The position numbers were made by a program, and so were the translations under genes. Of a stretch of 64,000 bases of DNA, positions 44,951 to 53,066 are shown one piece after another. Location: NCBI RefSeq assembly GCF_003315795.1, contig NZ_QMEY01000006.1, positions 346,149 to 410,148 on the forward strand, read 5' to 3'. The notes under the pieces were generated by a model. That model was not told the origin of the DNA. It ran no database searches and was given only the letters and a program-made list of their open reading frames with translations. Each line of letters starts with the position of its first letter. Position 1 is the first letter of the stretch. This DNA comes from Spongiactinospora rosea. GTDB taxonomy: Bacteria > Actinomycetota > Actinomycetes > Streptosporangiales > Streptosporangiaceae.

Positions 44951-46258
44951 ATGGCGAATCCTGAACTGCCGGTGCCTGAAGGGCTGGTCCTGCGCCCGTT
45001 CCGAGGTGTGCGCTTTTCCGCCGGGCCCCCCGGCGGCGCGAAGGGCGTCGGGGAGACGGCCAAGGTCACCTCTCCGCCATACGATCTGATCTCCGACGAC
45101 GATGTCCGCGAGTTGCTTGCCGTACATCCCAACAACGTGGTGCGGCTGATCCTTCCCGGCGCGGACCGCCACGACTACGCGCGGGCGCGTGACACGCTGC
45201 GCGACTGGCTCGACGCCGGTGTGCTCGCGCTGGACGGCGAGCCCGCGGTGTACGTCCACGAGCAGGCGGCGGGCGGGCACGTCCTGCAGCGCGGGCTGAT
45301 CGGCGCGGTCGCCCTGGCCGACCCGGAGCAGCGGATCATCCTGCCACACGAGCACGTAATGCCCGGCCCGGTGGCCGACCGGCTGGCGCTGATGCGCGTC
45401 ACCGAGGCCAACCTGGAGCCCATCTTCCTGGTCTACGACGGCGGCGGGCCCGCCACGCACCTGGTGGACGACATCGCCACCACGCGCGCCCCGCTGGTGC
45501 AGGCGGACACCGCCGACGGGCTGCGGCACCGGCTGTGGGCGGTGACCGACCCGGCCGAACTGGCCGTGATCGCCAAGGATCTGCGCCCCCGCCAGGCCCT
45601 GATCGCCGACGGGCACCACCGCTACGCCACCTACCGGGCGCTGCAGGCCGAACGCCGGGCGCAGGCCGCCACGCCCGAGGAGGCGGCCGGTCCGTGGGAC
45701 CACGGGCTCGCCCTCATCGTGGACGCCAGCGTCTACCCGCCCGACCTCAACCCTATCCACCGGGTCATCCCCGGCCTGCCGCTGGCGCAGGCGGTCAGCC
45801 GGGCCAAGGGCGCGTGCCAGGTGCACGAGTACGCCGACCTCGCGGCCGGGCTGGCCGCGCTGGCGGCGGCCGATGAGCCCGCGTACCTGCTCGCGGGCGA
45901 GGGCACGGCCTGCCACCTGCTCACCGGGCCCGACCCGTTGCAGCTCAGGCACGCCATGCCCGCCACGCGGTCGGCCCGGTGGGCGGGGCTGAACACCTCG
46001 ATCCTGGCGGAGTTCCTGCTGCCGAAGGTGTGGGGGCTGAGCGACGACGAGCAGGCCGTGCGCATCGTGCACCACGACGCGCAGGCCGCGGTACGCCAGG
46101 CCCGCGACACCGGCGGCACCGCGGTGATCCTCAATCCCCTGTCGCTGGACCAGGTGCTCGCGGTCGCGGCGGGGGGCGAACGGGTGCCGCGCAAGTCCAC
46201 CTCGTTCGGGCCCAAGCCGCGGACGGGCCTGGTGATGCGCACCTTCGACGGCGGCTGA
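44951..46258 (+). CDS. DUF1015 family protein
   Basis: A 435-residue protein of the DUF1015 family, found across bacteria and without an assigned reaction. Conserved-looking parts are LRPFRGVRFS, SPPYDLISDDDVRELLAVHPNNVVRLILP and the His/Asp-rich ADGHHRYATYRALQ. The latter could be a metal or phosphate site. ATG 44951 is set by GGGAG ten bases upstream. Divergent from the TPR/HAD operon. Confidence 0.87.
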   Translation: MANPELPVPEGLVLRPFRGVRFSAGPPGGAKGVGETAKVTSPPYDLISDDDVRELLAVHPNNVVRLILPGADRHDYARARDTLRDWLDAGVLALDGEPAVYVHEQAAGGHVLQRGLIGAVALADPEQRIILPHEHVMPGPVADRLALMRVTEANLEPIFLVYDGGGPATHLVDDIATTRAPLVQADTADGLRHRLWAVTDPAELAVIAKDLRPRQALIADGHHRYATYRALQAERRAQAATPEEAAGPWDHGLALIVDASVYPPDLNPIHRVIPGLPLAQAVSRAKGACQVHEYADLAAGLAALAAADEPAYLLAGEGTACHLLTGPDPLQLRHAMPATRSARWAGLNTSILAEFLLPKVWGLSDDEQAVRIVHHDAQAAVRQARDTGGTAVILNPLSLDQVLAVAAGGERVPRKSTSFGPKPRTGLVMRTFDGG

Positions 46259-46377
46259 CCTTCGCAAGCCAGGACGGAAAACCGCTGGAATTGCCGGTCT
46301 CGTGAGCACCGGTGGCCGATCCGGCGGCCGGAATACCTTCGGGTGACGCGGACGGCCCGTCACGGGGCCGGGCCGCG

Positions 46378-46401
46378 TCCTTGTGGCAATCCTTGTGGCA
46401 A
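46378..46401. repeat. Tandem 12-bp direct repeat before the SDR gene
   Basis: TCCTTGTGGCAA is repeated head to tail twice, ending 15 bases before the SDR start and just before its ribosome site. Direct repeats here could bind a regulator, or be a chance slippage product. Confidence 0.5.
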
Positions 46402-46416
46402 CGAAGGGAAACCGTC

Positions 46417-47223
46417 ATGGACATGCGACTCAAGGGCCGCGTCGCCGTGGTCACCGGCGCGTCGAAGGGGATCGGGCTGGCCGTGACCCACGCGCTGCTC
46501 GCGGAGGGCGCGAAGGTGGTCGCCGCCTCCCGTACGGCCGGGCCGGAGCTGTCCGCCCTGGCCCGGCCGGACCTGGTGCACGAGGGCGTCGATCTGATGG
46601 ACCCCGAGGCTCCCGCCCGGACCGTGGCGCGCGCCGTGCAGGAGTTCGGCGGCCTGGACATCCTGGTGAACAACGCGGGCGGGCGGCCGCCCGGAGTGGA
46701 CCTGCCGCGTGGCTCGTTCTTCGACGCGAGCGATGACGAGTGGCGGGCGATGTTCGAGTTCAACCTCTTCTCGGCGGTGCGGGCGGCACGGGCGGCCATC
46801 CCGCACATGCTGAGCCGGGGCGGCGGCTCGATCGTCAACGTCTCTTCGGCCAACGCGCGGCAGCCCTCCCAGATGAACGTGGACTACGGGGCGGCGAAGG
46901 CCGCGATGAGCAACCTCACCAAGGCGCTGTCGGAGGAGTTCGGGCCGCAGGGCATCCGGGTCAACACCGTCTCCCCCGGCCCGGTGCTGACCCCCTGGTG
47001 GACCGAGCCGGGCGGCGCCGCCGACCGGATCGCCGGACTGACGGGGGCCGACCGTGCCGCCGTCCTGGACAAGATCGTCCCCGAGTCCATGGGCCTGACC
47101 ACGGGTCGCCTGGCCGGGCCCGAGGAGATCGCCGACGTGGTGGTGCTGCTGGCCTCCCCGCGCTCGGCGAGCACCACCGGCGCGGAGTTCACCGTGGACT
47201 CGGGTTTCGTCAAGGCCGTGTGA
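46417..47223 (+). CDS. Short-chain dehydrogenase/reductase
   Basis: A 268-residue classical SDR. VTGASKGIG is the cofactor loop, ILVNNAGG the central strand, and NVSSANARQ with YGAAK the catalytic Ser-Tyr-Lys set. A basic residue after the second strand (AASRTAG) suggests NADP. ATG 46417 follows AAGGGAA. It converges with the gentisate operon; substrate unknown. Confidence 0.88.
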   Translation: MDMRLKGRVAVVTGASKGIGLAVTHALLAEGAKVVAASRTAGPELSALARPDLVHEGVDLMDPEAPARTVARAVQEFGGLDILVNNAGGRPPGVDLPRGSFFDASDDEWRAMFEFNLFSAVRAARAAIPHMLSRGGGSIVNVSSANARQPSQMNVDYGAAKAAMSNLTKALSEEFGPQGIRVNTVSPGPVLTPWWTEPGGAADRIAGLTGADRAAVLDKIVPESMGLTTGRLAGPEEIADVVVLLASPRSASTTGAEFTVDSGFVKAV

Positions 47224-47232
47224 CCCCCTCCG

Positions 47233-47439
47233 TCAGGGGTGGAAGGTGTCGAAACGGTTCGCGGGTAGTTCGTTCAGCCAGGCGTGGGTGACGCCGGTCC
47301 AGCCGATGCGCACGACGTCGGCCTTGCCGTCGCCGTCCATGCCGGCGAACTGGGCGTCCTTGGCCGTGATCAGGGCCCGGTCGGCGCGCTTGTCACCGTT
47401 GATGTCGGCGTACCGGATCTCCCGGAGGAAGTCGCTCAC
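47233..47439 (-). CDS. 68-residue FG-GAP/EF-hand-like protein at the end of the gentisate operon
   Basis: Short protein with two Asp-rich loops, YADINGDKRADRALI and GMDGDGKADVVRI, spaced like FG-GAP (VCBS) repeats that bind calcium in beta-propellers. There is no signal peptide and only about one and a half repeats. Its GTG overlaps the hydroxylase stop (GTGA), so it is read with that operon. It could be the tail of a larger lost FG-GAP protein or a genuine small protein. Ambiguous. Confidence 0.5.
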   Translation of the reverse strand: MSDFLREIRYADINGDKRADRALITAKDAQFAGMDGDGKADVVRIGWTGVTHAWLNELPANRFDTFHP

Positions 47440-48665
47440 GGGCGATCCGCGGAGTCCAGCGGGATCGGTGAGAACATCGGCGGCTCCTCCTGCGGGGTCA
47501 GCGCCGTGGGCCCGTAGATCCAGTCGATGAACGAGTAGTCATAGGTGTCGCGGGCGCGCAGGAGCGTGTTGCGCCGGTGGCGGGCGATGCCGTCCAGGTG
47601 CCACAGTTCGCCCCAGGCGCGGGCCGTGGTCACGACGCGGCGGCAGTGTTCGGGGCGGACGGCCTCGTAGGCGGCGAGGGCGCCCCGCCAGTCGATCGTG
47701 CCGTCCGCGGCCCGGTGCGCGGCGGCCTGCCTGGCGAGCACCCAGCCGTCCTCGATGGCCATGATCGCGCCCTGCGCCATGTACTGGAGCGGCGGGTGGG
47801 CGGCGTCGCCGAGCAGCGCGATGTCGCCGTCGACCCACGTCATGATGGGGTCGCGGTCGAACATCCGCCACGACCGGTCGCGCCACATCAGCGGGATGCC
47901 GGTCCGGACCTCCCGGCAGGTCCCGGCGAAGGCGTCGTCGAGTTCGTCGGGTGTGCCCCAGTCCTCCTCGCCGGCGAGGGCCCTGGGTGACCGGAAGACC
48001 GCGACCTGGTTGAGCATCTCGCCGCCGCGCAGCCCGTACCGGACGAAGTGGCAGCCCGGGCCCACGTGGACCGAGACCTCGCTGAGATCCACGTCCCGGC
48101 CGGCCTGTTCGATCGGTACGGCGGCGCGGTAGGCGACGTAAGAGGAGCTGACCGGCTCGTCGCCGGACAGGAGCCCGCGGGCGACGGAGCGCAGGCCGTC
48201 GGCGGCGATGACGATCCGGGCCTGGTCGGTGCGGCCGTCCGCCAGCCGTACCCGCGCACCGGGCGCGAGGTTCTCATATCCGACGACCCTCGCGTCGGTG
48301 ACCAGATCGACGCCCGCGCGGCGGCAGGCGCGCAGGAAGATGGCGTGCAGGTCGCTGCGGTGGATGACCATGTAGGGAAAGCCGTATCTGCGTTCCAGGT
48401 CGGTCAGATCCAGGCGGGTCAGCTCCGCGCCGTCCACGGCGTCGCGCATCACCATGCTCTTCGGCAGCACGCCGAGGCTCCCGGCCTCGTCGAGCAGGCC
48501 GTACTCGCGCAGGATCCGGGTGCAGTTGGGGGCGATCTGAAGGCCCGCGCCGACCTCGCCGAACTCGCGGGCCTGCTCCAGCACGCGCACCCGTACGCCC
48601 TCGCGGGCCAGCGCGAAGGCGGCGCTCAGGCCGCCGATGCCGCCGCCGACGACCAGCACGTCCAT
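47436..48665 (-). CDS. FAD-dependent aromatic hydroxylase (3-hydroxybenzoate 6-hydroxylase-like)
   Basis: A 409-residue group A flavoprotein monooxygenase. DVLVVGGGIGGLSAAFALAREG is the FAD-binding start, with the RSDLH and GDAAHPPLQYMAQGA (GD motif) segments. The context, directly with gentisate dioxygenase, isomerase and hydrolase, points to 3-hydroxybenzoate 6-hydroxylase or a salicylate 5-hydroxylase producing gentisate. ATG 48665 is chosen for GGGGAAGAG at the right distance; ATG 48701 and GTG 48695 are also in frame. Confidence 0.87.
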   Translation of the reverse strand: MDVLVVGGGIGGLSAAFALAREGVRVRVLEQAREFGEVGAGLQIAPNCTRILREYGLLDEAGSLGVLPKSMVMRDAVDGAELTRLDLTDLERRYGFPYMVIHRSDLHAIFLRACRRAGVDLVTDARVVGYENLAPGARVRLADGRTDQARIVIAADGLRSVARGLLSGDEPVSSSYVAYRAAVPIEQAGRDVDLSEVSVHVGPGCHFVRYGLRGGEMLNQVAVFRSPRALAGEEDWGTPDELDDAFAGTCREVRTGIPLMWRDRSWRMFDRDPIMTWVDGDIALLGDAAHPPLQYMAQGAIMAIEDGWVLARQAAAHRAADGTIDWRGALAAYEAVRPEHCRRVVTTARAWGELWHLDGIARHRRNTLLRARDTYDYSFIDWIYGPTALTPQEEPPMFSPIPLDSADRP

Positions 48666-48691
48666 GTCGCTCTTCCCCATGTCGTACGCGT

Positions 48692-49387
48692 TCACAGCCA
48701 TGCCGGCAGTTCCGGGGCCGTGGTCAGGGCGTGCGGGCGGCCGGCGAGGTACGCCGCGACCTCCGCGAGCGGGCCGGTGACCCGGGTGGCGACGCCGTGG
48801 CCGGGCAGTTCCCAGCGGTCGCCGGTGTCGGCGGCGGCGAGCACGACCGCGGGCCCCGAAGCGTCGCCGCGCCTGACCACGATGTCGTCGGCGAGGGCCA
48901 CCAGGAAGCCGATGGGCAGGTCGGCGAAGGTGACATCGGCGGCGAGGTCCACGGCGTGCACGCAGACCTCGCGCGAACGCAGCCACACGATCTCGGTCGC
49001 CGGGACCGTACGGCCCTGGGCGGTGACCACCATGGCGTTCCACTGCGCGGGGCCGAGGCCCGCGGTCCCGGCCGCGAGCCGGTCCGCGGACTCGCACAGC
49101 CAGGCGGCCAGTTCGGCGGCGGGCTTCCCGGCACCGGCCACGATGTCGGCGGCGCGCTGCCCGGCCGAGGAGTACATCGGGGTCTCCTCGCCGGTCGCGG
49201 CCCAGCGGACCAGGTTGCCCAGCGCGTCGGCGTTCGCCGCCACGTGCGCCACCAGGTGCTTGCGGGTCCAGCCGGGGAGCGAGGACGGGGCGCGGTACTG
49301 TTCCTCGCCCCATCCGGCGACGGCCCCGGAGAACAGCCGGGTGCCCGCCGCGCTCCAGACGAGCGCGTCCTCGAACGTGCGGCGCAT
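48692..49387 (-). CDS. Mycothiol-dependent maleylpyruvate isomerase
   Basis: A 231-residue DinB-like helix bundle protein of the mycothiol-dependent maleylpyruvate isomerase family. LPGWTRKHLVAHVAANADAL carries metal-binding His residues; a further conserved stretch is TEIVWLRSREVCVHAVDL. It converts maleylpyruvate to fumarylpyruvate with mycothiol instead of glutathione, as expected in actinomycetes. The start overlaps the hydrolase stop by one base. Confidence 0.9.
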   Translation of the reverse strand: MRRTFEDALVWSAAGTRLFSGAVAGWGEEQYRAPSSLPGWTRKHLVAHVAANADALGNLVRWAATGEETPMYSSAGQRAADIVAGAGKPAAELAAWLCESADRLAAGTAGLGPAQWNAMVVTAQGRTVPATEIVWLRSREVCVHAVDLAADVTFADLPIGFLVALADDIVVRRGDASGPAVVLAAADTGDRWELPGHGVATRVTGPLAEVAAYLAGRPHALTTAPELPAWL

Positions 49388-50229
49388 CAGGAGGCACGCT
49401 CCCCGGCCACGGTGTTCTCCAGCCGCCCCACGCCCTGGATCTCGGCGACGACGCGCTCGCCGCCGGTCAGGTAGCGCCTGGGGTCGCGCGCGTGGCCGAC
49501 GCCGCCGGGGGTGCCGGTGGCGATGATGTCGCCGGGGTTGAGCCGCACCACGGTCGAGACGTACTCCACCAGCGCGACCGGGTCGAAGAGCAGATCGCCG
49601 GTGTTGTCGCGCTGCATGACCTCGCCGTCCACGCTGAGCGCGACCTCAAGCCGCGGGCGCACGCCGCCGGGCAGTTCGTCCGGCGTGACGACGTACGGCC
49701 CGACCGGTGTGGAGGAGTCCCACATCTTGCCCTGGAGCCATTCGCGGGTGCGGAACTGCCAGTCCCGGCAGGTGATGTCGTTGAGCACGGTGAACCCGGC
49801 GATCGCGGCCTCCGCCGCGCGGCCCCTGGCCCGGCGGACCGGCGCGCCGATCACCGCGGCCAGCTCCACCTCCCAGTCGAACTCCTCGGTCTCGGCGGGG
49901 CGGGCGATCTCGTCGGCCGCGCCGATGAGGCTGTCGGCGAACTTCGCGAACAAGGTGGGGTGCCGCGGAAGATCGCGGCCCATCTCCTGGATGTGGTTCT
50001 TGTAGTTGAGTCCCACGCAGACGATCTTCGAAGGGCGCGGGACGACCGGCGCGAAGTCCGCGCCCTCGGCGGGATAGGCCCTGGTCGTGTCCGCGGCCGC
50101 GGCCCGCGCGGCCCAGTCGCCCCCGGCCAGGAATTCGCCCAGGTCGGCCGCGCCGAGGTCGATCAGCCGGTCGCCGTCGAGCCGCACCGCACGGGTCGAG
50201 CCGCCGACGCGGAGGGTGGCGAGCTTCAT
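49387..50229 (-). CDS. Fumarylpyruvate hydrolase (fumarylacetoacetate hydrolase family)
   Basis: A 280-residue FAH-family protein. CVGLNYKNHIQEMG, the metal site DWEVELAAVIG (E and E), DITCRDWQ (D), and ATGTPGGVGHARDP are present. In this operon it should cleave fumarylpyruvate to fumarate and pyruvate. The start overlaps the dioxygenase stop (ATGA). Confidence 0.92.
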   Translation of the reverse strand: MKLATLRVGGSTRAVRLDGDRLIDLGAADLGEFLAGGDWAARAAAADTTRAYPAEGADFAPVVPRPSKIVCVGLNYKNHIQEMGRDLPRHPTLFAKFADSLIGAADEIARPAETEEFDWEVELAAVIGAPVRRARGRAAEAAIAGFTVLNDITCRDWQFRTREWLQGKMWDSSTPVGPYVVTPDELPGGVRPRLEVALSVDGEVMQRDNTGDLLFDPVALVEYVSTVVRLNPGDIIATGTPGGVGHARDPRRYLTGGERVVAEIQGVGRLENTVAGERAS

Positions 50230-51383
50230 CCGGTGGTCCCTTCGGTACGGGTGCGGTCGAGCCGCAGGGCCTCGAAGATCGGGGAGTCGCTGAACCGGAA
50301 CAGGTCCAGCGCGCCTGCGTCGGAGTCGGTGGAACCGGCCTCGGACCGGGCGGAGAAGGATTCCCAGGAGGGCACGACGAACAGGTCGCCGCGGGTGACC
50401 GACCAGGTCCGCTCGCCGACGGTGATCGTTCCGGAGCCGTCGAAGACCTGGTAGACCGACGATCCCGTCGTACGGATCGGGGCGGTCTCCGCGCCGCGGG
50501 CGACGCGGTGCGACTCGACCCGGATCGTGGGCAGAACATCGCCGCCGGTGGCCGGGTCGGTGTAGCGGACGGCGGCGTGGCCGGGCTCGACGGTGCCGCC
50601 GAAGCCCTCCGATTCAAGGGCGAGCTGGTCGGCCAGGGCGCGGTCGGTGAACTCCCACTTGTAGGACAGCAGCGGGGTGCCAGGGGCGAGTTCGCCGGCC
50701 GACAGTGGACGCAGCCCGGGGTGGGCCCACAGCCGCTCGGAGCGGGAGCGCTCGGGCGTGATCCGCTCAGCGTCGCCGATCTCGTCGCGGCCCGGCTCGA
50801 AGAACTGCGCCTCCGAGGTGTACTGGAACGGGATGTCGAGGCCGTCGATCCAGGCCATCGGCCGGTCGGTCGCGTTGTGGTGGGCGTGCCAGTTCCAGCC
50901 GGCCTGCGGCAGGAAGTCGCCGCGGCGCATCGGCACGGCGTCGCCGTTCACGACCGTCCACACGCCCTCGCCCTCGACGACGAAGCGGAAGGCGTGCTGG
51001 GTGTGCCGGTGCTCGGGGGCGTCCTCGCCGGGCATCAGGTACTGGATCGCGGCCCACAGCGTGGGCGTCGCGAACGGACGGCCCCCCAAACCCGGATTGG
51101 CCAGGGCGATCGCCCGCCGTTCCCCGCCACGGCCGACCGGGACGATGTCTCCGGCCCGCTCGGCGAGCCCGCGCAGGCTCTCCCAGCGCCACAGGTGCGG
51201 TACGGCGCGCGAACGCGGATGGACCGGCATCAGGTCGCCGATCTCCGTCCACAGCGGCACCAGCAGCTCCCGCTCGAAGCCGCGGTAGAGCTCTTCCAGC
51301 GCGGGGGTGACGTCCGGCTGGCCCGGCGCGTCGGTCGCCCGGAGCCGTACCGGGGAATCCGGCCTGGTCACATGGGTGGTCAT
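50226..51383 (-). CDS. Gentisate 1,2-dioxygenase
   Basis: A 385-residue bicupin ring-cleaving iron dioxygenase. First cupin: HRHTQHAFRFVVEGEGVWTVVNGD with QAGWNWHAHHN giving the Fe(II) ligands. Second cupin: VYQVFDGSGTITVGERTWSV with FVVPSWESFSA. It opens gentisate to maleylpyruvate. First gene of the operon, divergent from the IclR gene. Confidence 0.94.
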   Translation of the reverse strand: MTTHVTRPDSPVRLRATDAPGQPDVTPALEELYRGFERELLVPLWTEIGDLMPVHPRSRAVPHLWRWESLRGLAERAGDIVPVGRGGERRAIALANPGLGGRPFATPTLWAAIQYLMPGEDAPEHRHTQHAFRFVVEGEGVWTVVNGDAVPMRRGDFLPQAGWNWHAHHNATDRPMAWIDGLDIPFQYTSEAQFFEPGRDEIGDAERITPERSRSERLWAHPGLRPLSAGELAPGTPLLSYKWEFTDRALADQLALESEGFGGTVEPGHAAVRYTDPATGGDVLPTIRVESHRVARGAETAPIRTTGSSVYQVFDGSGTITVGERTWSVTRGDLFVVPSWESFSARSEAGSTDSDAGALDLFRFSDSPIFEALRLDRTRTEGTTG

Positions 51384-51410
51384 GGGGGTAATGTCGCACT
51401 GTCACGCTCT

Positions 51411-51438
51411 GCGGAACAGCTAATTCTGCTGTGCGGAA
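51411..51438. promoter_or_regulatory. Candidate IclR operator in the gentisate/iclR spacer
   Basis: ACAGC-N7-GCTGT is an exact inverted repeat at 51416-51432, and GCGGAA occurs as a direct repeat at each side (51411-51416 and 51433-51438). It fills the middle of the 65-base divergent gap, the usual place for an IclR dimer site. Confidence 0.5.
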
Positions 51439-51448
51439 TCGAAGGGTC

Positions 51449-52228
51449 ATGGACAAGCCGCTGAAGAACCCGCCGACCTACATGATCAACAGTGTCGACC
51501 ACGCGTTGCGGATCGCCACGATGCTCCAGATGGAGGGCGAGCTGACCGTCTCCGAGGTCGCCGGGCGGCTGGGCGTGGCCCGTTCGACCGCGCATCGGCT
51601 GCTCACGATGCTGGTGTACCGGGACTTCGCGGTCCAGGACGATCGGCGCCGCTACCGGGCGGGTCCGGTCCTGGAGCTCGCCGCGCACTCGCCCTCGGCC
51701 GCGTCCCGGCTGCGGACGACGGCCCTGCCGTACATGCGCCGGCTGGCCGGCGTGCTGGACGAGTCCATCCACCTGGCGGTCCGCACGGCGGACACCGTCC
51801 GGTTCATCGCCGGCGCGGAGTGCGCGCAGAGCCTCCGGGTGACCTCCCGTGAGGGCATGGTGTTCCCGGCCCACCGCACCACGGCCGGACTGCTGCTGCT
51901 GGCCGAGCTGACCGACGAGGAGCTCGCGGCGGTCTATCCGGCCGAACGGTACGCCGACCGCCCCGCCGACCGGCCCGATCTCGCGCGGCTGCGGTCCGAG
52001 CTGGCCCTGGTGCGCCGCAACGGTTTCGTGCTGAACCAGGACCGCTCGGAGCGCGGTGTGACGGCGCTCGGCGTGCCGCTCCGCGCGCCCGGCGGGGAGG
52101 CCCTCGCCGGGCTGTCGGTGTCGATGCCGAGCGGACGCTACGACCCGCACCGGTTGTACTCGCTGGCGGACGCCCTGTCCCGGGCCGCGCTCGCCATCGC
52201 GGCCGATCTCGCCCCGGACTCCCACTGA
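51449..52228 (+). CDS. IclR family transcriptional regulator of the gentisate operon
   Basis: A 259-residue IclR protein. N-terminal winged helix (VDHALRIATMLQMEG, LTVSEVAGRLGVARSTAHRLLTML) and the C-terminal effector domain (GLLLLAELTDEEL, ALGVPLRAPGGEALAGLSVSMP). ATG 51449 gives the usual short N-tail; a GTG at 51431 is in frame. The effector may be gentisate or the precursor acid. Confidence 0.9.
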   Translation: MDKPLKNPPTYMINSVDHALRIATMLQMEGELTVSEVAGRLGVARSTAHRLLTMLVYRDFAVQDDRRRYRAGPVLELAAHSPSAASRLRTTALPYMRRLAGVLDESIHLAVRTADTVRFIAGAECAQSLRVTSREGMVFPAHRTTAGLLLLAELTDEELAAVYPAERYADRPADRPDLARLRSELALVRRNGFVLNQDRSERGVTALGVPLRAPGGEALAGLSVSMPSGRYDPHRLYSLADALSRAALAIAADLAPDSH

Positions 52229-52257
52229 GACCGGACCTTCGCGTCCGCGCGGCGGGC

Positions 52258-52902
52258 TCAGCGTCCGGCGATCAGCGCCTCGCCCAGCGTCGCGATGGCG
52301 TCGGTCAGCTCCGCCATCAGCTCCGCCATCGGCTTGCCGTCCTTGGACTGGAGTGCGACGAACGCGCCGTCGAACCCGGCCATGCCGAAGTGCGCGAGCG
52401 CGCCGGCGACCCGGTCGGCGGCCTCCTCGCCCGCGCTCAGGAACGACGAGCGGATCATGTGCCGCATGTAGTCGCGCCCCTCGTCGCGGACCGCGATCAC
52501 GGTGCGCAGCGCCTCCGGGGCCTCGGCGGCCTCGTGGCTCATCACCAGCACCAGCAGCAGGCGCAGGAACTCCTCCCGGTGCACGAAGATCTCGCCGGTC
52601 TTCTGCAGGTACCACCCCAGGCGCTCACGGGGGCCGCCGTGCTCGGGCGGGTCGCGGTGCGCCTCGCGCATGGCCTCGAAGAAGTTCTGCGCGCCCTGGG
52701 CCATCACGGCCGACAGCAGGCCCGCCTTGGACTCGAAGTGGTGGTAGAAGGAGCTCTTCGGCAGGCCGGTCTCCTTGACCAGCGTCGACATCGACGTGCC
52801 CGCGTAGCCGCGTACGGCCATCACCCGGGCGGCCGAGTCGAGGATCTCCTGCCGTGACCGGCGGCCACGCCGGTTCCCCTGGCTCCCTTGCGACTTTTCC
52901 AC
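52258..52902 (-). CDS. TetR family transcriptional regulator
   Basis: A 214-residue TetR repressor. The helix-turn-helix is RQEILDSAARVMAVRGY with TSMSTLVKETGLPKSSFYHHFESKAGLL. Divergent from the MhpA-like hydroxylase gene; the palindrome in the shared gap is its likely site. It converges with the iclR gene. Confidence 0.9.
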   Translation of the reverse strand: MEKSQGSQGNRRGRRSRQEILDSAARVMAVRGYAGTSMSTLVKETGLPKSSFYHHFESKAGLLSAVMAQGAQNFFEAMREAHRDPPEHGGPRERLGWYLQKTGEIFVHREEFLRLLLVLVMSHEAAEAPEALRTVIAVRDEGRDYMRHMIRSSFLSAGEEAADRVAGALAHFGMAGFDGAFVALQSKDGKPMAELMAELTDAIATLGEALIAGR

Positions 52903-52962
52903 CTGCCGCAGTCTAGAGAGCCGCCGGTACCGGCAGGCTGCGAGGTCGTCATCGGCCGGCCC

Positions 52963-53019
52963 TTGACACGGCGCGGCGGCCCCTTGTTACCCTCTCACGA
53001 TTGAACCGACCGTTCGGTC
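52963..53019 (+). promoter_or_regulatory. Promoter and palindromic operator of the MhpA-like cluster
   Basis: TTGACA at 52963-52968 is followed after 19 bases by TACCCT (52988-52993), a plausible sigma-70-type promoter. Fifteen bases downstream GACCG-TT-CGGTC (53008-53019) forms a perfect 5+5 inverted repeat over the transcription start. This suits repression by the divergent TetR protein. Confidence 0.6.
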
Positions 53020-53066
53020 CAAAAGCGTCGCGCCGAAAATGCGCGACCAGACAACGGAGCCAGCGC

